In this document: in pieces, positions 23,196 through 34,751 of the stretch
How the letters are laid out: every line of letters starts with the position of its first letter
Numbering within the stretch: the stretch's first letter is position 1
Assembly (NCBI GenBank): GCA_029844215.1
Contig: CM056732.1
Span: forward strand, 16,580,001 to 16,644,000
Source: Przewalskia tangutica
Taxonomy: Eukaryota > Streptophyta > Magnoliopsida > Solanales > Solanaceae
Direction of reading: 5' to 3'
DNA: 64,000 nucleotides
Notes under the pieces: model-generated
Told to the model about the DNA's origin: nothing
Seen by the model: the letters and a program-made list of their open reading frames with translations, nothing else
Databases searched by the model: none
Program-made: the position numbers and the translations under genes

Positions 23196-23590
23196 GTTCT
23201 GGAAACTGTGATGTAATTGTTAAGTCAGGAATGCTAGGGATTCTGACAGAGCTTTAGAAGAGATTTGTCTCTCTAAGCTTTTCAGTGTATTTGGAATGTG
23301 AGGTAAGTCTCATATTTATAGTTGAGAATAGGAGCTTTAGGGTTTTAGTTGGACCAGACAATCGAAACAGACTGGGCAAAAATTCGGACTGCCAGGCCAC
23401 GCCCTGGCAGCGCAGTCCTCAGTAACAGGCACCGCGGTGCTGTCACGTGTTCCTGGCAGTGCGGTCCTGAATCAAGGCACCGCTGTCCGGTCCTATTTTC
23501 TGCCCATTTTCCCACTTTAATGTCCCGGTCATCAACCGAATATTTAGGTATAATCTCCTTCTAATTACATCATTCAATCGACGGAACATT
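23196..23590. other. End of Tat/Ogre-like region or other relic; no gene
   Basis: Contains two diverged copies of a GC-rich segment of about 55 bp (near 23400-23445 and 23453-23500), each with CTGGCAGxGCxGTCCT followed by GGCACCGC. No TGTTGACA start is found, so the expected 3' LTR is absent. Confidence 0.4.
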
Positions 23591-24520
23591 TGACTTAGTG
23601 TTACCCTTCAGGTCTTTACATATCGTCACTAATAATATTAGGATCTTCACGGAACTCCTAGACTGCGCCGGAAGACGAACCCAATATGTAAAGTTTAGCT
23701 ACACAAAATATGTGAACTGAACCTATATGTGAGAAGATAAAATCCCTTCATTCATGACACACTCAATCAAGCTTAGGATCTGTCAAATGTCTATCCAAAT
23801 GGCTTGATTATTATAACTCATCTATATTAGTTGACAACAGGACCATGTCACAGACATGTCCAATGCATTGCCAATGACTTAGTCAACCTAATATCATATG
23901 AGTACCAGTGTTCACTCGAATATAAATTCAAGGAATGAATCATTTCTTGGCTCACATACCACCTTTAATCTACTTCGTAATGTACCCAAAACAAGTCGCG
24001 TCTCAACCTATAAGACATTTGAGCTTAGGACATGATCAAAGTACATTACTCCGTAAACAAGATGATATTGACCTCAAGTCTAAGAACTTTTATCTCCCAC
24101 ATGCCGATGACATTATAGACATATAACAAATAATGCATCAGCAGGGTGTACCAATACTTCAACAAGTATTCATGTGTCCATCATGAGTTGCCATAACTCA
24201 TAGCAAGTGAGACATACTACATCCATTAAGGATATGATGCAGACCACATGTCGACGTATCGCATATCATCGATATCTCAATTTCGATGATCATTAGTCGA
24301 GGTAATTTAAGAGTTACGTTATAACATTAATTCTCACATCATTAATAAACACGTAACCTCTAGGGATGCATTAATAAAATTTTATAAACAATAAACTAAT
24401 AATTCAACAAATGCAAATTGCCATAATATTAATCATCATTAATATAAATATGAATGTGTATAAAGTACATTGTGTCCTAATACAGATTGTCTTTAGGATA
24501 AAAACCACAAAATGACATTA
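23591..24520 (-). repeat. Probable Ty1/copia LTR relic
   Basis: Non-coding, about 0.9 kb. Read on the minus strand it starts with a segment containing ATCCTAAAGACAATCTG and TAGGACACAATGTAC. A diverged version of that segment follows the polypurine tract of the copia-4 relic at about 60905-60870 (ATCCTAGAGACAATCAT). This suggests a solo or truncated LTR of the same copia group. Its ends are not sharply defined and no target duplication is seen. Confidence 0.4.
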
Positions 24521-24970
24521 CACCAACCACCCACTACCACCTAACCCACCATCGCACCCCCACCACAACCCAACTCAACCCCTCATCCCCTAAAAAAAAA
24601 GTTTTTTTTTAGTTTTTAATTTTTTTTGGATATCTACACCACTCACCCCCACCCCCACTCCACCACCCTCCAAAAAAAAAAATTAAAACAAGTTTTAAAT
24701 TTTTTTTATTTGATTTTTACACCTCCCTCCCCCAACACCCCTCAAAAAAAAAAAAAAAAATTCTTAAAAAAAATTATTTTGACTTTCTAGACCATTCCCC
24801 CTCATCCCTACCCCTCCCGAATTTTTTACTTCATATATTTTATTCTACTTCTATAAAAAATTATAAAGAATGAAAAATTTGTGTGGTTAAATTTGATTTG
24901 TGAGTGGGTGGTGAGTTGTGGTTTGGGGCAGCGGGTAAAAAATTATTTATGAAGTAAACCAGTTGAATTT
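24521..24970. repeat. C-rich and homopolymer low-complexity repeats
   Basis: Three or four degenerate units of about 75-90 bp, each with a CCACC/CACCCCC-rich part followed by poly-A and poly-T runs. The left edge (ACCACCCACTACCACCTA) and the right edge (GAGTGGGTGGTGAGTTGTGGT) are roughly inverted relative to each other, so it could be a foldback element. No coding capacity. Confidence 0.45.
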
Positions 24971-25100
24971 ATCACCACGTTCATACCCGAAGTCCTATCA
25001 CGCTATCCCCGTTAATTTCTAGAACTATATACGATTCTCTAATCAAAGTCTAACTCAAGTAAGCCATAAACTACTTCGAGGCCGAGCGGGTGCCACGAAT

Positions 25101-26015
25101 TAGGGGTGAGCACGGGTACATGGTACACAGATACCCGATCGGAAGCGACACTAACGGGTAGGTTTCGGGTAGATATATTATAATAACGGGTAGGTTCCGA
25201 GTAGTAAAATTAAGTATCGATCAATGTCGGGTCTGGTTCCGCCTCCGACAAATAGAGATAGGGTACCTGGACCCGGAACCGATACCCGGAACCTATGAAA
25301 TATTAAATATTTTTACTTTTTTAATTCCATTATTTGAGTAAAACAGATAAACGACGTAGTAGGAAAGTAAAATGAGAAGAAACACATTTGTTGAACCAAT
25401 GTCCAAATGAATCTAGAAAATACAGTATTAGCTACTAGATCACAAATTTCAGTCGAACAGAGATATACATGAATAGTATTAAGTAACACGAGAAGAAAAA
25501 TATTTGTTAAACCAAAAGTCCAAATGAGTTAAAACATTACAGTAATTAAACAAAACCGATTATTTAGTATCAATATTGTATTACAAATTTGAGTAAAACA
25601 GAGATATGAGGGACTAACTAAATGAGTAACCTGAGACAAAGCAATTTGTTAAAACAAAAATCTAAATGAATTTAAGAAAACACATCAGTAACTAGTTTAA
25701 TCGAGCTAATTATCATATACTTAATCAAAAATTTGAGTAAAACGGATGCTAAGGAGTATGTAAGTAACCTGAGAAGAAACTGGGGGAAGCATCTCGACGG
25801 CGATAGATAGAGCGATCAACATCAACGTTGCGGTCATCGTCATCACATAAATTTACAGGGTACTTGGGAACCTACCCGGAACCGTAGGGTCCGGGTAGGT
25901 TCCGGGTAATGATTGCTACGAGTAGATTTCGGGTAGTAAATTTAGGAACTGATCTTTTACTGGATAGGGTCCGGATAGTTCAAAAAGTTAGGGTACCCGG
26001 ACTCACTCACCCCTA
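25101..26015. mobile_element. Non-autonomous hAT-like element
   Basis: A 915-bp element with terminal TAGGGGTGAG and inverted CTCACCCCTA. The subterminal regions are rich in GGGTAGGTTCCGGGTA/GGTACCCGG motifs at both ends, echoing the design of the hAT MITE at 5455-6161 but with a different motif. The neighbouring 8-mers (CCACGAAT and CCACTCAC) match at five of eight positions, a possible decayed duplication. No transposase is encoded. Confidence 0.6.
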
Positions 26016-26636
26016 CCACTCACAATCAAAATTGACATTTCCTCATCCGGAACACTTCCGAATGAACAAAATCTATCAATATATAATCTACGTTAAATTA
26101 CGAATCTAAAGTATGCTTTAAATTCAGAATCAAAAGTGAACCAAAATGTCAAACTCGAGCCTCGAGGGCAAAACTAAATTTTATTGAAAAATAATTTTAC
26201 CCATAACCTAAGGGTCCTATATCCGCAAAATTAGCCAATTCCATATACAAATAGACTCTCAATTCATAAATTCTCATTTCTTAAGCCTAGGACTCAAAAC
26301 CTTCAATGATCCTAAAATCTTATCATCTCACTTCTCATAACTCAAATACCATAAATTTGAAGGTGTTCATATAACCTAATACACCTAATATTCAATTACA
26401 TAGACCAATATATCAAAATTGAAGTGCAAGGTAATAACATGAGAAAAAATCCAAAACTGAAAGCTAAAGTCACAAACAGAGACTTCAATCCCCTAGCAAA
26501 TATGTAGAATCCATCAACTAATTATATCATTTTCCCCAATGATTGGTTCATTATTAATTTATCAATAGCCCTCACTAATTTTGTATACACACCCATAATT
26601 TTGTCTCCTAGCTAGTGGTTTGGTCAAGATTTTTAC
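26016..26636. other. Intergenic, no feature seen
   Basis: AT-rich, no convincing frame on either strand. It could hold introns or the 3' end of the exon-like sequence to the right. Confidence 0.35.
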
Positions 26637-27170
26637 CTGAACACTAGCAATCATCTCCTCCTCCTCGTAGGTGCCATAGAATGTTTTTCGGTGGAAACAC
26701 ACGTCCCTGGTGAGAGCTTGGAGGGGCATATAAATGGTGAAAAAACAAAGGTTCAGAATACTACTTACAATTAATGAAGCAGATATACCAGATTAGAGTT
26801 TGGGTGCATGGTAAATCTTGTGTCACAACCAATACATCCAGATCGAAAATAGGAGATGTAAAAACTGAAGTTTGAAGTAAAGCAATGTAGACAAAGCAAG
26901 CCACAGATAAAGCAAGTATCATCTAGCTCAATTTTGACCCAAAAAGGTATGCGAAAGGTATTCTAAGTTAAATGGAAGACTTACCTCTTCAGATTGAGGA
27001 GCAGTGTAGAGCTCATACATCAAAGTGGCGAACTCAACTGTGAGTTTCGGGAGCCTTTCCGGTGAATCTCTAGCCAAGACTCATGAGCAGTGCTGAGATT
27101 CTTGTTGCCGATGCACCGTCAAATGGTGATTCCACATCAGAAATAGAAAATAGCCGAGATTCATGGCTAA
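26637..27170 (-). pseudogene. Exon-like orphan sequence of unknown function
   Basis: On the minus strand two exon-like blocks are joined by a plausible intron. Block one ends at 26985 in GAAGAG followed by a strong donor GTAAGT (26984-26979). Block two runs 26706-26637 between an acceptor CACCAG and a donor GTAAAA. Block one holds a 32-codon frame (27080-26985) with KLTVEFATLMYELYTAP. Just upstream an overlapping frame (27166-27073) reads VESPFDGASATRISALLMS. Block two reads FHRKTFYGTYEEEEMI in its best frame. The phases do not join cleanly and one frame change is needed in block one, so this is either a decayed gene fragment or first exons of a gene I have mis-phased. I do not recognise the protein. 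Confidence 0.35.
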
Positions 27171-27353
27171 TTGCACCTGATTTCACGGAAGAGCACGAGT
27201 TTTCCGACGGTGTGAGATAGCCGGCGATGGGAAGCTCATCAGTCTCTTTTTTCTTTTCATTACTTTCTAAGTGAAGTCTACTAGACTTTCCAAATTTATT
27301 CTTGTGTTAAGATTTTATTATTAATGTATATGTAAAAATTCGTATAAGACAAT

Positions 27354-27886
27354 TGTATGAACTATGGTGTGACACGTGGAGCATGATGTTAGTCAGATCC
27401 ACGTCAGATTACAACACTACTGGTTTGGTATGTATGGTACCGAGGAAAATACAAACAAGGCCGATACCGATAATAAAGAAAGCTAAAAGTTGTTTGCATC
27501 GTAATGATCGACCGTTACTAAAGCCGGTCACACGACTTCCAACAACCTTTTAATGACATTTATTGAGAGATTAATTGTCAATTATTACAACATTCATTCT
27601 CCTGTATTCATGAGGACGTATTTTGTGGGTTGTGTACTCGTGTAGCTCATGTATAAATATGACACTTCATTCCATTGTAACCCATCAGATTCTAGCTATT
27701 ACAAAATACTGATTGTTATTCTCTTGATTTATATGCTTTCATACAAGTTATCGTCACTTTGCCTAGAAATTGTCATAAGGCTTAGACTAAACTTTACTTT
27801 ATCTTGTCTTGTTATTATTCATTTTTAGTATAATTCAGTTAGGATTTCTCTCTAAAAATTCAACTGTACCATTTTAGGAGTAAACA
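27354..27886 (+). repeat. 5' LTR of the Tat-type gypsy part of a chimeric element
   Basis: The end is fixed by AGTAAACA followed directly by a primer-binding-site sequence at 27887. A TATA box (TATAAAT) lies near 27652. The start at TGTATGAAC is the best guess, giving about 533 bp; another TG a little upstream is possible. Confidence 0.5.
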
Positions 27887-27907
27887 GTTTGGCGCCCACA
27901 GTGGGGC
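27887..27907 (+). other. Primer-binding site of the chimeric element
   Basis: TTTGGCGCCCACAGTGGGG begins one base after the LTR end. A TGGCGCCCACxGTGGGG motif at this place is common in plant gypsy elements. It supports + orientation and the LTR end. Confidence 0.6.
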
Positions 27908-27989
27908 CTGGACAATTGTGGTGTAACAAATGACCCCTCTACTAATATACTTTTTCTTTAAGTCTTATTGTTTGTTCAGATTAGATAAA

Positions 27990-29624
27990 ATGACAGGACT
28001 AGGAGAAAACATTCGTAACATCGGAGACAACACAAGCAATCTGGGCCCGAATGATTTGCAAAGAGGAACCACGATGCCCAGAGACCCGATGCATACTGGC
28101 AGAGTCACTTCCGAGGATGGTCAATATGGGGATATTCCCGCTAATGAAACACCCGAAGAAGTCATACAAAATCTTCGAGCACATAATGCTACAATGAGCA
28201 ATAAGTTAGAGTGTCTGAAGCGGTTTTAAGAGGAGTTCATATTCAAAAATGTTGGCAGTACTCCAATAGGAGGACTGGTTCCTCCACCAAATACACATGG
28301 AGAAATCGATGATGGTCAAGGCAGAATCGACGATGATCAAGGAAGATATGAAAATGATGGTTCATAGGGCTAGGCTCCTGAAAACTCATTCCAGGATAAG
28401 GTTTTGAAATTCATGAAGAACATGACTAGAAAAGTTGATACCAATGCAGAAAAAACTACACAGGAGTTCCGACGTCAGTTTAGACAAATATCGAGGGCTC
28501 CACACGTGGGTGACGGTTCAGATGTAAATAAATATACTCAATTGGCGTATAAGCCAGAGATTGCGCCTGAATTGATCCCAGAGGTTCAAAACGCCTTTTG
28601 TGGTCAAGTATGATGGAACTACCGATCCACAAGAACACATCCTGACCTATACTATGATTGTGAAAGGGAATGATATAAGAGAACACGAAATAGAATCGGT
28701 TTTGATAAAAAATTTGCTGAAACACTTGCTAAGAGAGCTCTGACATGGTATTCACAACTCCCTGAGCACTCGATTGGATCATTTGTGCATCTCACCGACA
28801 TGTTCATAAAGGCTCATGCAGGGGCTCAGAAAGTAAAGACATTCAAGGTGGATATCTTCTGCATTGCATAAGGAGAAACAGAACTCCTTAGGGACTTTGT
28901 TACACAATTCCAGAAGGAACGAATGTTACTACCCGTCATTCCGGATGAATGTGTTGTAGAGGATTTCACAAAGGACATCAATCCTTTAAGGTCAGATGCT
29001 TCACGAAAGCTTAAGGAAAATCTTTTCGAAATCTAGGCGACAACTTGGGAAGATGTGGACAACCGGTATGAGTCAAATAACTGGATCGAGGATGATATAC
29101 TTAGATCTAAGACCGGAGTATCTTCTCAAAGGCAGAGAAAGGGAATTCCTCGAAAAACTGTTATCAACCTTATCCTCCCACCAGAAAGCAAGGAGGCGGA
29201 TAATGTTTCCTCTCATTTGATAAATCAAATAACAAAGGAGGCTCTAGGCGAAACAATCAATGATTTGTGAATTCCGAGAAAAGTAATTCATCTAAAGGTG
29301 CCGAATATCTGAAATTATATGAGTATAATTTCAATATCGATGAAGAATAGACAGTGGCGGTGTTAAGAACTCATTCGACATCTCTACCACTGAAACCATT
29401 GTTGTCTGATCCGAATAAAAGAGATCATCTGGTGTAATTTTCATGACACTCACAAGCATAAAATTGCGGATTGTAGACATCTACGAGAAGAGGTGGCAGG
29501 AATGTTAAGAAATGGCCACCTCCGAGAATATTTGAGCGAGCTCTCTCAGAACAACTATGAGCGGGGATCACCCGCAGAAGGTAAGCCTAATCCGACAGCT
29601 CCACCCTATGTCATAAACATGATA
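27990..29624 (+). pseudogene. Tat-type gypsy gag, broken
   Basis: Gag starts with MTGLGENIRN at 27990 and runs through several frames with stops. Near 28600-28850 the retrotransposon gag core is recognisable (YDGTTDPQEHILTY, ALTWYSQLPEHSI, FVTQFQKER). Near 29430-29500 comes the zinc-knuckle-like FHDTHKHKIADCRHLREEV, and then GHLREYLSE and the VINMIY that normally precede the Tat/Retand protease. At least five stops or frameshifts break it. The sequence then passes in frame into copia RT at about 29625. Confidence 0.7.
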
Positions 29625-30625
29625 TATAATGTAGATGATCTACGCATTACTGGGAATGATGTGAGAATGATTGAAGAAACTAAGGGAATACTACAACAAT
29701 ATTTTAAGATCAAGGAGAACTGAGATATTTCTTAGGTTTGGAATTTGCTAGAAGCAAGGATGGGATAGTGATGTGCCAAAAGAAGTATGCACTGGAGCTG
29801 GTTGCGGATATGAGACTGACAAGAGCCAAACCTGCTAGTTCTCCAACGGAGTTGAATGTGAAACTAACTTATGTTGTGTAAGATCAACATTTGAGAGAGA
29901 CTGATGCTGTAATTTTTTAGGGTGGCACTGATATTGTATGCGAGAATCCTCTTTTGACAGATATTGCCAGTTATCAGAGGCTTATTGGGAGATTATTGTA
30001 CCTGACTAATACCAGACCAGATATAGCTTTTGCAGTACAATGTTTAAGTCAATTTATGCAAGCACCAAAATGTCACATATATTGACAGCAGAGAGAGTAG
30101 TTAGATATGTGAAGCAGGCACCAGGCCTAGGTCTTCATGTCTGCTGGAAGTTCTGATAAATTGTCTGCCTACTGTGATGCTGATTGGGCTTCATGTCCTA
30201 ACACCAAGAGATCAGTTACAGGTTACTTTGTGTTCTTTGGATCTTCTCTTATTTCTTGGAAATAAAAAAACAACACAGTATCCAGGAGCTCGGCAGAAGC
30301 TGAGTATAGAAGTTTGACATCTGTTGTGACTGAGGTGGTCTGGATTTCAGGTCTGTTTGTTGAGCTTAATGTGTGTATGAAGTTACCTATTCCAGTATAT
30401 TGTGACAGCAAATCAGTCATTCAAATTGATGCTAATCCGATGTTCCATGAGCGTACAAATCATATAGACATTAATTGTCATTTTATACGAGAAGGTCCAA
30501 CATGGATTAGTATCTACTTTATATGTTGCCACTGCAGAACAACCTGCAGACATGTTGACCAAGAGTCTGGTACAGAGTCAACACACTTATCTATTATCCA
30601 AGCTAGGTGTGAAGAATTTGTTTAG
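29625..30625 (+). pseudogene. Copia reverse transcriptase C-terminal part and RNase H, broken
   Basis: Starts at the RT active site (VDDLRITGND; usual VDDLLITG, both catalytic Asp present) and continues with YFLGLEFARSKDGIV and YLTNTRPDIAFAVQ. RNase H follows (YCDADWASCPNTKRSVTGY, SSAEAEYRSL, YCDSKSVIQIDANPMFHERT) to the usual end near 30625. Several stops and a frameshift near 29720 inactivate it. Everything upstream of the active site in a copia polyprotein (gag, protease, integrase, RT fingers) is absent and replaced by gypsy gag. Confidence 0.8.
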
Positions 30626-30646
30626 CACCTAGCTTGCGGGGCGCGC

Positions 30647-30662
30647 GGGGGGGGGGGGGGGG
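30647..30662 (+). repeat. Run of 16 G at the copia polypurine tract
   Basis: A G-homopolymer preceded by GCGGGGCGCGC, at the exact place where a copia polypurine tract (usually CTTGAGGGGGAG) should precede the 3' LTR. Such a run is unusual for plant DNA and may be a base-calling or consensus artefact. Confidence 0.7.
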
Positions 30663-31000
30663 TATTGAAGTTAAGGATATACAGATATACATCATATATA
30701 CATCATAAATATGTAGCAGTACACATACAACATGGAGTTTGTTAGAGATTATTAGGAGTTTGTTAAAGATTGTTAGGAAAGAAATGTTAAGAAGTAGTTA
30801 GTTAAGTGTTAAGTGCATTTTGTTGATTTCCCAATTGTATAAATAAGCATACATTGTGCATTGTGTTGGAATACGAAAACCTGGAAAGCTCTCACAAACT
30901 GCTCTTCTCTTTCTCTTCTTTTTCTTTTTTTCTTTCTCTCTTTCTGTTCAATCAATATGATCTGGATCATGCATGCAACTTAGAATTCGTTCAGATCGCA
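30663..31000 (+). repeat. 3' LTR of the copia half of the chimera
   Basis: Follows the G-run and begins TATTGAAGTTAAGG, probably a changed TGTTGAAG. It contains a TATA box (TATAAATAAGC near 30838) and a pyrimidine-rich stretch near 30900-30950. The end is uncertain, somewhere near 30980-31010. It does not match the LTR at 27354-27886, consistent with a chimera of two families. Confidence 0.5.
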
Positions 31001-31505
31001 CAAATTAACATTTTCCCAAACTGCATACAAAACAATCTTGCCTACCGTTTAAGGGTGTACATTTTAAACGTAATACCCTTTTGCGGACACCGAAAAAATA
31101 CAATATTTTAAAGCTTATACTTCCATGTGAAGTAAAATGAATTATGATCAAACAACTAGTATTTCCAAATAGTATAACAAAACTAAAAACTTTTAGTATC
31201 CAATCGTACAACATAAAGAGAATTTTGACGGCCGGGAGGGAGGTTCAGAGTCATTTTAGTATCCAATAATTAACACCAAAAAGGGTTAATTTCAGAATAT
31301 TATATAAATTTTATCATTTAACCAATCTCTATATCAGAAAAATGCCAACTGAAAAAACCACAAGAATGCTTGCACAGCTAGATGGGGATCCATACTGAAA
31401 GTACTAGGATCGACCACAAAAATTTATTACTAAGTACTCATAAATTGATTTTCCACGTCAAAAGTATTAGGTTCAGAAGAATCCAATGCTACAACGCTAT
31501 ATAAC
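31001..31505. other. Intergenic, no feature seen
   Basis: AT-rich, no credible frame, between the chimera and Athila-1. The 5 bp before Athila-1 (CACCG, 31506-31510) are its probable target duplication. Confidence 0.4.
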
Positions 31506-31586
31506 CACCGTGTTGCTCTCAAACTCACACACAAGTATACGTGGTCGTACAAGTAATATAGTGATTTTAGAAATCGGATATCAAAC

Positions 31587-32023
31587 TGTTGGAAACCAAC
31601 ACCGCCAGTTAACGCAACTACTAGTGCGAGAAGGTGATGTTGGTGACTTCCATTTTATTGTTTCTCAAGACTGAGTTCTACTGGTATTCCAGATATGATA
31701 CTCTACAGCATATGAGAAGGCAACCGAGACAGAGAGAGAGAGTCAGTTCAAGCCAAACCATTTATCTTCATTAATGGAAGAAAAGGTTACAGAGAAGAAG
31801 ATATCAAGGAAGACGAGATGGCTTCTCGAAGAAGATAGAAAAAGAAAATATCTCGAATGTTCTCTACTCTCCCTCAGAGGACAGTCAATGCCCTAAGTAA
31901 TAGCCACTTGTTTACTTGGGCTGGCCTTTATTTTTGGGCCAGACCTATTAAAGGTTAGTGAATATAATACATACACAGTATACACACATTATACATGGGC
32001 CCTTTTCCTTCTTAGTTTTAACA
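31587..32023 (-). repeat. 3' LTR of copia-1
   Basis: 437 bp, TGTTGGAAACC ... GTTTTAACA on the + strand. Its partner at 36309-36748 is highly similar except in two clusters: near the first 30 bp, and around 31870-31900, where CTCAGAGGACAGTCAATG faces CTCGGAGGGCGATCGATAC. Confidence 0.85.
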
Positions 32024-32030
32024 GCCTCCC

Positions 32031-33535
32031 TCAAGCTGGATGCTCGAATATATCTAGCAAGCCTAGCTTGGAACAAAGATGTAGATGTTGTAATCTTGTT
32101 AACCCTTTTGTAAGTATATCTGTCGGCTGCTCTGTAGTGTGTATATACTCTGTTTGAATTATCCCTTGTCGAATCTTCTCTCTAATATAGTGAAGATCAA
32201 TCTCGATATGTTTAGTCCTTTCATGGAAAACAGGATTGGCTGCCATTTGTATGGCTGACTTCTTGTCGATGTACACGATTCTGGTCGATGTTCACACCAA
32301 TGTCCTTCAGCAACCCCAGAAGCCATGTAATTTCAGCAGCTGTGTTGGCAAGGCTTCTATACTCTGCTTCTGCAGAACTGCGAGAAATTGTGCTCTGTTT
32401 CTTTGATTTCCAGGAAATGAGAGTGTCTCCAAACTTGATAACATAACCTGTAATAGACTTTCTTGTATGTGGGCATGAAGCCCAATCTGCATCACAAAAA
32501 CTAGTTAAAGTTTCTTGGTTATTACTAGATAATAGCAGTCCTTGTCCTGGTTTACCTTTCACATATCTTACTATTCTGAGTGCAGCATCATAGTGTGATT
32601 TCTTTGGATTTTGCAGGAATTGGCTAAGTGTTTGCACACTATAGGCAATATCTGGTCTAGTAAGGGTAAGATATAACAACTTACCAATTATCCTTTGATA
32701 AGAACTGATATCTTTTACTGAATCATCAGCAGTGACAGGTTTTCCTGTATCTAAACTCTGCTTCCCCACATACTCATCATACTCTTTTGTGGTAAGTTTC
32801 ACATTAGCATCAATGGGTGTATTACTAGGTTTGGCAGCAGCAAGGCCCAGTTCAGAAATAAGTTCTAAGGCATATTTCCTTTGATGCATAACAATCCCCT
32901 TGATGGATCTAGCAAATTCTATTCCCAGAAAGTACCTTAGTTCTCCCAGGTCCTTCATTTTGAAAGTATTATGAAGAGACTGCTTAGTCTCATTTATGAG
33001 ACTTATATTGTTCCCTGTAATTAACATGTCATCCACATAGATAAGAATGATAGTTATATCCTGCTCACCTTGTTTAATAAACAGTGAATGATCAAATTGA
33101 TTTTAAAATTCATCTGAAACAGAGCCTCTGTAAGCTTGAAATTCCACTGTCTTGGAGCTTGTTTGAGCCCATACAGAGATTTAGTAAGTCTACATACAAG
33201 ATTCCTGCCTCCCTGGCTACTGAAGCCTTGGGGCAAAGACATGTAAATTTCATCAAAGAGATCTCCTTGAAGGAAGGCATTATACACATCCATTTGATGG
33301 ATATGCCATCTTCTGGAAGCAGCAATAGAAAGAATAGTTCTTATAGTAACCATTTTAACAACAGGAGAGAATGTTTCTTGATAATCAATGCCTTCTTGTT
33401 GACTATAACCTTTTGCAACAAGTCTAGCTTTCAGTCTTTCTATTTCTCCTGTGTCCTTATATTTGATCTTGTAGATTCATTTACAGCCTATAGGTTTTTT
33501 TCTTTTGGCAATGTAACAATTTCCCATGTATGGTT
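32031..33535 (-). pseudogene. Copia-1 reverse transcriptase and RNase H
   Basis: 33353-33054 contains HIHQMDVYNAFLQGDL and KSLYGLKQAPRQW. From 33036 comes the active site (VDDMLITGNN), DLGELRYFLGIEFARS and RPDIAYSVQTLSQF. RNase H follows with FCDADWASCPHTRKSITGY and SSAEAEYRSL, ending near 32031 after FHERTKHIEIDLHYIRE. Stops or frame changes occur near 33470, 33045 and 32270. The catalytic residues I can see are retained, so this copy died by frame damage. Confidence 0.85.
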
Positions 33536-34751
33536 TTATTGCAAGGCATCTATTTCAGCTTTCATAGCATCTACCCACCTAGGGTCTTTTGAGGCTTCCA
33601 AGTAACCTTTTGGTTCAACCAGTTCTGACACAGAGGTTAAAAAAACTTGATATGTAGGTTTTAGGTTATCATAGGAAATATACTTGCTAATAGGGTAGAG
33701 TACACTGTTGGCATTGGTGGTCACAAAATCTTTGAGCCATATAAGAGGTTGTTTGTGTCTGCTGGATTTCCTGATAGAGTGATCAGTAATATTTAAAATA
33801 GGGCTGCTAAGAGACTGTACTGTATCAGTGTTTTCTTCTACTGAGTTATTATGAGATGAAATGGTATCCTCAGCAGATTCTATGTTAGTAGTATCAACAC
33901 ACCTCCTTTCTGTAGTGTCATTGTTCTTCTGAAGATTTTCTTGGGATATATTTTGATTTTCATTGTTATCAAGCAAGTTCTGGAAGACAGGGTTCTCAGA
34001 TGTATTTTCCTTAAAAGGATACTCTGTTTCTCTAAAGGTGACATCTCTACTAACCATAAGAGACATGGATTCCAGATCATACAGTATATACCCCTTTTGT
34101 GTCGAATAACCCGTGAGCACACCTTTTGACTTTGGACTGTAACTTGTCGATGCGATTAAGTCATTAGCAAAGCTGCATAACCAATGGTTCTTAGATGACT
34201 TATGGAAGGTTTTTTGTGATAGAGGCCCTCATAGGGTGTAATATGAGTGACTGAGGAAGGTAGTCTATTGATTAAGTAGACAGCAGCCTGCACACATAAG
34301 CCCCAAAATTTTAAAGGAATATTGGCCTGCATTCTTATTGCCCTAGTTATTTCTAATATATGTCTATGTTTTCTTTCTGCAACACCATTCTGCTGTGGGG
34401 TGTACACACAACTTCTTTGGTGAATGATCCCTAAGTTCTGAAAGAGACTTTGACAAGTATCATTGACAAATTCGGTCCATTATCGAGTTCGATAATTTTG
34501 ACAATTTGGTTAAACGAGTAGAAATGTATTTAAGAAAGTCTTTAATAACAACACAACCTCGATTTAAGTCTGAGTAGATATATCCAGGTCATTCTGGTGT
34601 GGTCATCTACAATAGTGAGAAAAAATTTCTTCCCATTATAAGTTTCAGTCTTATAAGGACCCCATAAGTCCATGTGGATAATGTCAAAGGCATTATTACT
34701 ATAAGTAGTGCTATTAGTAAAGGGTAACATTGCTGTTTTGCACACGGGCAC
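33536..34751 (-). pseudogene. Copia-1 integrase
   Basis: 34751-34542 carries the first catalytic Asp in context (IIHMDLWGPYKTE) and VDDHTRMTWIYLL. The second Asp lies in the broken stretch 34408-34541. 34407-34156 carries TPQQNGVAERKHRHILE with the catalytic Glu, then FWGLCVQAAVYLINRLPSS. 34120-33536 covers the C-terminal linker toward RT (SRHKQPLIWLKDFV). At least two frameshifts break the gene. Confidence 0.8.
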
